Shown: positions 5,224 to 8,033 of the stretch, in pieces
Position numbering within the stretch: the stretch's first letter is position 1
How the letters are laid out: each line of letters opens with the position of its first letter
NCBI GenBank assembly: GCA_964548055.1
Contig: CAZJPS010000056.1
Coordinates: 1-8,033 of the forward strand
DNA from: CAZJPS01 sp964548055
Lineage (GTDB): Bacteria > Patescibacteriota > Gracilibacteria > Peribacterales > Peribacteraceae
DNA: 8,033 nt
Direction of reading: 5' to 3'
Made by a program: the position numbers and the translations under genes
Notes under the pieces: model-generated
Databases searched by the model: none
Told to the model about the DNA's origin: nothing
What the model saw: only the letters and a program-made list of their open reading frames with translations

Positions 5224-5351
5224 GGTTTGCTTACCCGCGGACCCAATAGGGATAATGTCATAACACTAAAACACCCGCGGCCAGGAAAGGCCGCTCTGAG
5301 GGGTGGAATTATTATGACGTCTCATCTCTCAGAACCGCGGGTAGGGAAACC
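5224..5351. other. Large branched secondary-structure element between convergent genes
   Basis: Positions 5224-5240 pair with 5335-5351: nine perfect pairs (TACCCGCGG with CCGCGGGTA), one G-U, one C-G, one G-G mismatch, then five more pairs (GGTTT with AAACC). Inside are a small CCC-AATA-GGG hairpin (5242-5251) and an arm of nine pairs, including GTCATAA (5257-5263) with TTATGAC (5312-5318). That arm is capped by a stem of CACCC/GGGTG (5272-5276 with 5301-5305) plus GCGGCC/GGCCGC (5277-5282 with 5289-5294). The nested, non-conflicting pairings suggest a structured RNA, a large terminator region or a non-autonomous palindromic DNA element. Position between two convergent stops (5218 and 5383) fits all three. 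Because the pairing is mostly Watson-Crick, strand cannot be assigned. Confidence 0.55.
5272..5313 (+). repeat. Hairpin repeat unit, copy A
   Basis: The unit begins CCGCGG (5275-5280), contains GGAAA (5284-5288) and ends GGGTGGAATTATT (5301-5313). Its apical stem GCGGCC/GGCCGC and base stem CACCC/GGGTG are separated on the 3' side by a six-base bulge, TCTGAG. It resembles copy B downstream. Confidence 0.5.
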
Positions 5352-5374
5352 CTCTCTCTACGGGTGGAAATATT
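5332..5374 (+). repeat. Hairpin repeat unit, copy B
   Basis: It again has CCGCGG (5335-5340), GGAAA (5345-5349) and GGGTGGAAATATT (5362-5374). A local fold pairs GTA/TAC and GGG/CCC around AAA with a six-base 3' bulge TCTCTC, echoing the TCTGAG bulge of copy A although the stem bases differ. This fold competes with the long-range helix closing 5224-5351, so the two states could be alternatives. Confidence 0.45.
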
Positions 5375-5382
5375 TTAATAGA

Positions 5383-8033
5383 TTACAACGGCGTAAAATC
5401 CAACGCCGTAATCTTCCCCCACACATCCTGTATTAATGTCTTCATCTGCTTTTTATCGTCCTCTGTGATGACAAAACTACGCTCGATGGGATGTTCTTCG
5501 CGTTCACCAATAAAATCGAGAATAAAGGCACGAGGAGTGAGGGAAGGATATCCAAGTTCCAGAAGAACTGCATAAAACTGCAATTGCCGGAAATAATCCC
5601 CTTCTCTAATCTGCGATTCTGTTTGAGGACGGCCGGTTTTGTAATCAATCACCACACCATGCGCCGATTCCGGATTATCACGATCGATGCGATCTACTTT
5701 TCCTTTAATAGGAATAATAAGACCTGACGTAGTATCCAGTAACCGAGCATTAAAATCCCCTTCTACACGTTCGATGTACGGTGTTGCGGCGCGCAAACGG
5801 CTTTCAAAATACCTGGGCAGCGATTCTTCGCCTAAGTAGAGCAAGCTTTTCATCTCTTTATCCGCCAAAAACTCTCGCTCTAAAAGAAAATTACGGAACT
5901 CACCCAGGAACTCTTGAGGATCCATGGGTAGACCGCGCTGCATACGCAGTCCCCATTGCCGAAGCGCCCAGTGCACTGCGTTTCCATATGCAAGAGCGTA
6001 TCCACTGAGCGTTGGAACCTGGAGCAAATCGATGCGCAGGAATTCGATAGGATCTTTGAGAAACCTATTGAGTCCGCTCGCAGAAAGAGCGAATGTATCT
6101 AGCTTGTGAGTAAGGAAATCTCGGAATTCAGTATCAAAAGCCTTGGGAGGCTTCTTTAAAAGTAATGTGGATGCTTTTTCCGGTTCTCGCAGTGATCCAT
6201 CGGTTTCTACTATTGGTCCTGCTTCTGCAAAAAACGCAGACGGCGCTACTTCCCTCGTCTTCACTCCTGTAGTGAGCTCGCGCGGACAGCTGAGAATCAG
6301 TTCACTTCGAGCACGAGTCATTGCCACATACGCCACTCGCCTTTCATCTTGATGCTGCTCAAACGTCTTCTGATCCTTCTCCCATCCAAAGAGCAGATCC
6401 TCGGGTAAAGAAAGCGAGCCTGGATTGCGCCGTTTATCCCAATGACCTTCGCGGAAATTTACAAGGAAGACGACATCGAATTCTTTGCCTTTGCTCTGAT
6501 GCGCCGTCATCAACTGAATTCCATCCGTGACCAAATGCGGCAGCTCGTACGTCATTCGCAGTTGGCTATAATCAGGATTGGAATAGAACTCCAGCTCACG
6601 CATGAAGTCTTCCGCTGTAAATGCTGGCTCTTCGATCATTCTGCAACGAACCCGATCAAAAAATTCTTGAATGGCGGCCAAGTCCAATGGATGAATAGTA
6701 GCTCCGGAAGGGATAAGACCTCCATCATGAATAATGCGCTCAAGAGTTTCCACAACCGTCTTCGTATGTTGCTTCTGATGCAGATCAAGAATCAGATCAC
6801 GAGCTTTAATAAGAAGATCCATGCTCTTAAATTGAATACCAGGCAGAAGTGTCTCCGATTGATCTAATGAAAGAAGGACATCGAGAATCTTCGTTTTCTT
6901 CTCCCTACTCACGCGATACACATGACCCAAATCTGCAGGATGACACTGCAGGCAATCGGAAGAAATTGCGTCGGCAAGTAGTGCATTATCTGTCGGCTTA
7001 TGAACGGCGCGGAGCATCGCAATTGCTTGCAAAACGAGTGAATGGGTTAACAGATCGGCTTTTCCCGTCATCCGCACAGGAAGACCTCGCGCCATGAAGA
7101 CGTCAAAGAGCCCGCGTAATTCTCCGTTCGTTTGTGTAATCACCGCGATTTCGGTAGCTGGAATATCTTTCTTCAGTCGATCTTCAATCAAATCCGCAAT
7201 CATCCACGGCTCCGCCATATCACTGGGAGCACGGAGTAAAACAGGATCAATCCCCTCTTCATTGCTCGCTGCATGTAAATCTTTAGTGAGCCCTTCTATT
7301 CTCCCTACAAGCCGTTCTGTATTTTGAGATATGAGCCGACCCGCTGCATCTAAAATACGCTGCGTTGAACGGTAACTTTCCGTGAGTGTGATGACTGCAG
7401 CTTTTGGAAACCGCTCCCGGAAGCGCAGAATATTCTGCAAATTTGCTCCCTGAAAACGATAAATGGCCTGATCATCGTCCCCTACGACAAACAAATTTGG
7501 TTCCTGGGGCACAAGATCGTACGTTGTTAAGAGCTCAATAAGACGATACTGCGATCCATTCGTATCTTGGAATTCATCAACCAAAATATACTGGTATCGC
7601 TCCTGCAAACTAGCCAACAACCAATCCTCCTTTTCCAAGGCCTGGATAACATACAGAATCATGTCATCAAAATCGTAACGACCAGTGTCCTTCAACATTT
7701 TTTGATACCTCGCAAATATCTCCGCGAATTCTTTAAATTTCCGAGCTGCCAAAAGATTCTTTTCATGAATTTTTGTTCCAGGTTTACTTTTTTCAGTCAT
7801 GACCGCTTCATATTCCGCAGCAACACGAGATAAATCTGCTTCACATTTTCCTTCTCGCTTTACTTGACTAATTCGATCCAAAATCTCACGTACGCGAGAA
7901 TATGGTGACTTTGGATTTACGATAGCTAGATCAGGTAAAAGCTGATCTATTATTGTATTCAAAGAACGATATCTTTGAATATCAGTTATTTGATCACGTG
8001 CGGACCATTCATCAAACAACACAGGATGATCAC
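5383..8033 (-). CDS. UvrD/Rep-family superfamily 1A helicase fused to a RecB-type nuclease domain (N-terminus beyond right edge)
   Basis: 882 residues are visible. The frame is still open at the right edge, so the N-terminus with Walker A is missing. Numbering from the Val codon at 8022: motif II VDEFQDT (148-154), motif III VVGDDDQAIYRFQGA (179-193), motif IV TESYRST (214-220), motif V LMTAHQSKGKEFDVVFL (504-520) and motif VI VAYVAMTRAR (563-572) show an active 3'-5' DNA helicase of the UvrD/PcrA type. The C-terminal 230 residues are a PD-(D/E)XK nuclease: YGNAVH (679-684), KVDRID (775-780), VIDYKTG (791-797) and QLQFY (813-817). No cysteine occurs after residue 579, so the iron-sulfur cluster seen in AddB-like nucleases is absent. 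The likely role is processing DNA ends in repair or degrading foreign DNA. The enzyme converges on rdgB across the structured 164-base gap. Confidence 0.95.
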   Translation of the reverse strand, partial: DHPVLFDEWSARDQITDIQRYRSLNTIIDQLLPDLAIVNPKSPYSRVREILDRISQVKREGKCEADLSRVAAEYEAVMTEKSKPGTKIHEKNLLAARKFKEFAEIFARYQKMLKDTGRYDFDDMILYVIQALEKEDWLLASLQERYQYILVDEFQDTNGSQYRLIELLTTYDLVPQEPNLFVVGDDDQAIYRFQGANLQNILRFRERFPKAAVITLTESYRSTQRILDAAGRLISQNTERLVGRIEGLTKDLHAASNEEGIDPVLLRAPSDMAEPWMIADLIEDRLKKDIPATEIAVITQTNGELRGLFDVFMARGLPVRMTGKADLLTHSLVLQAIAMLRAVHKPTDNALLADAISSDCLQCHPADLGHVYRVSREKKTKILDVLLSLDQSETLLPGIQFKSMDLLIKARDLILDLHQKQHTKTVVETLERIIHDGGLIPSGATIHPLDLAAIQEFFDRVRCRMIEEPAFTAEDFMRELEFYSNPDYSQLRMTYELPHLVTDGIQLMTAHQSKGKEFDVVFLVNFREGHWDKRRNPGSLSLPEDLLFGWEKDQKTFEQHQDERRVAYVAMTRARSELILSCPRELTTGVKTREVAPSAFFAEAGPIVETDGSLREPEKASTLLLKKPPKAFDTEFRDFLTHKLDTFALSASGLNRFLKDPIEFLRIDLLQVPTLSGYALAYGNAVHWALRQWGLRMQRGLPMDPQEFLGEFRNFLLEREFLADKEMKSLLYLGEESLPRYFESRLRAATPYIERVEGDFNARLLDTTSGLIIPIKGKVDRIDRDNPESAHGVVIDYKTGRPQTESQIREGDYFRQLQFYAVLLELGYPSLTPRAFILDFIGEREEHPIERSFVITEDDKKQMKTLIQDVWGKITALDFTPL

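Noticed and set aside
5235..5340. CRISPR-like array from three CCGCGG-containing units
   Set aside because: Units are only partly similar, spacing is uneven (40 and 60 bases) and the parts base-pair with each other. No cas gene is present.
5272..5374. Known self-cleaving ribozyme or riboswitch class
   Set aside because: I compared it mentally with hammerhead, twister, twister-sister and pistol consensus cores and found no convincing match, and the position after a stop codon does not suit a riboswitch.
5215..5436. 73-codon plus-strand reading frame starting in an ATGA overlap with rdgB
   Set aside because: It runs through the structured repeat element and into the antisense of the helicase C-terminus. 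Its repeated PRxGK-xxLxG peptide is explained by the DNA repeat. The ATGA overlap is suggestive but not enough to call a gene.

Overview
The window looks like a chromosomal segment from a small-genome, uncultured-type bacterium, most likely Candidate Phyla Radiation (Patescibacteria). That placement is inference. It rests on a plant/giant-virus-like rhamnose-synthase reductase, an absence of clear Shine-Dalgarno sites, -10 boxes placed so that transcripts would start at or next to the ATG, tight ATGA gene overlaps, and intergenic palindromic repeats of a kind common in metagenome-derived genomes. TGA is used as a normal stop (three genes end in TGA), which argues against the lineages that recode TGA as glycine.

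Layout, left to right. Positions 1-96 (minus) hold the first 32 codons of a probable MarR-like regulator that runs off the left edge. It has a good promoter (127-155) and an inverted repeat next to the -10 that could be its operator. Divergent from it, 197-535 (plus) is an unrecognised 112-residue protein. Converging on that, 550-1368 (minus) is a UDP-4-keto-6-deoxyglucose 3,5-epimerase/4-reductase-like enzyme. The 308 bases between it and ftsK (1369-1676) hold a composite palindromic repeat (1436-1571) and both genes' -10 boxes.

Positions 1677-3926 (plus) encode a complete FtsK/SpoIIIE DNA translocase with membrane domain, very acidic linker, RecA-like motor and gamma winged helix. After a 109-base gap comes a three-gene unit (4036-5218, plus) in which every junction is a 4-base ATGA overlap: a 63-residue membrane protein, a 132-residue coiled-coil protein with a possible winged-helix C-terminus, and an RdgB/HAM1-type nucleotide pyrophosphatase with an altered substrate-recognition loop.

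Between rdgB and the convergent last gene (5219-5382) is a compact element that can fold into a large branched structure closed by a 16-pair helix, and that contains a partly duplicated hairpin motif. The right third (5383-8033, minus) is a UvrD/Rep-type helicase fused to a C-terminal RecB-type nuclease domain. Its N-terminus, including Walker A, lies beyond the right edge.

The functional themes are genome maintenance (FtsK segregation, RdgB nucleotide-pool cleaning, helicase-nuclease repair) and surface-sugar synthesis (rhamnose). The least explained parts are the structured element at 5224-5351 and the two unknown genes coupled to rdgB.
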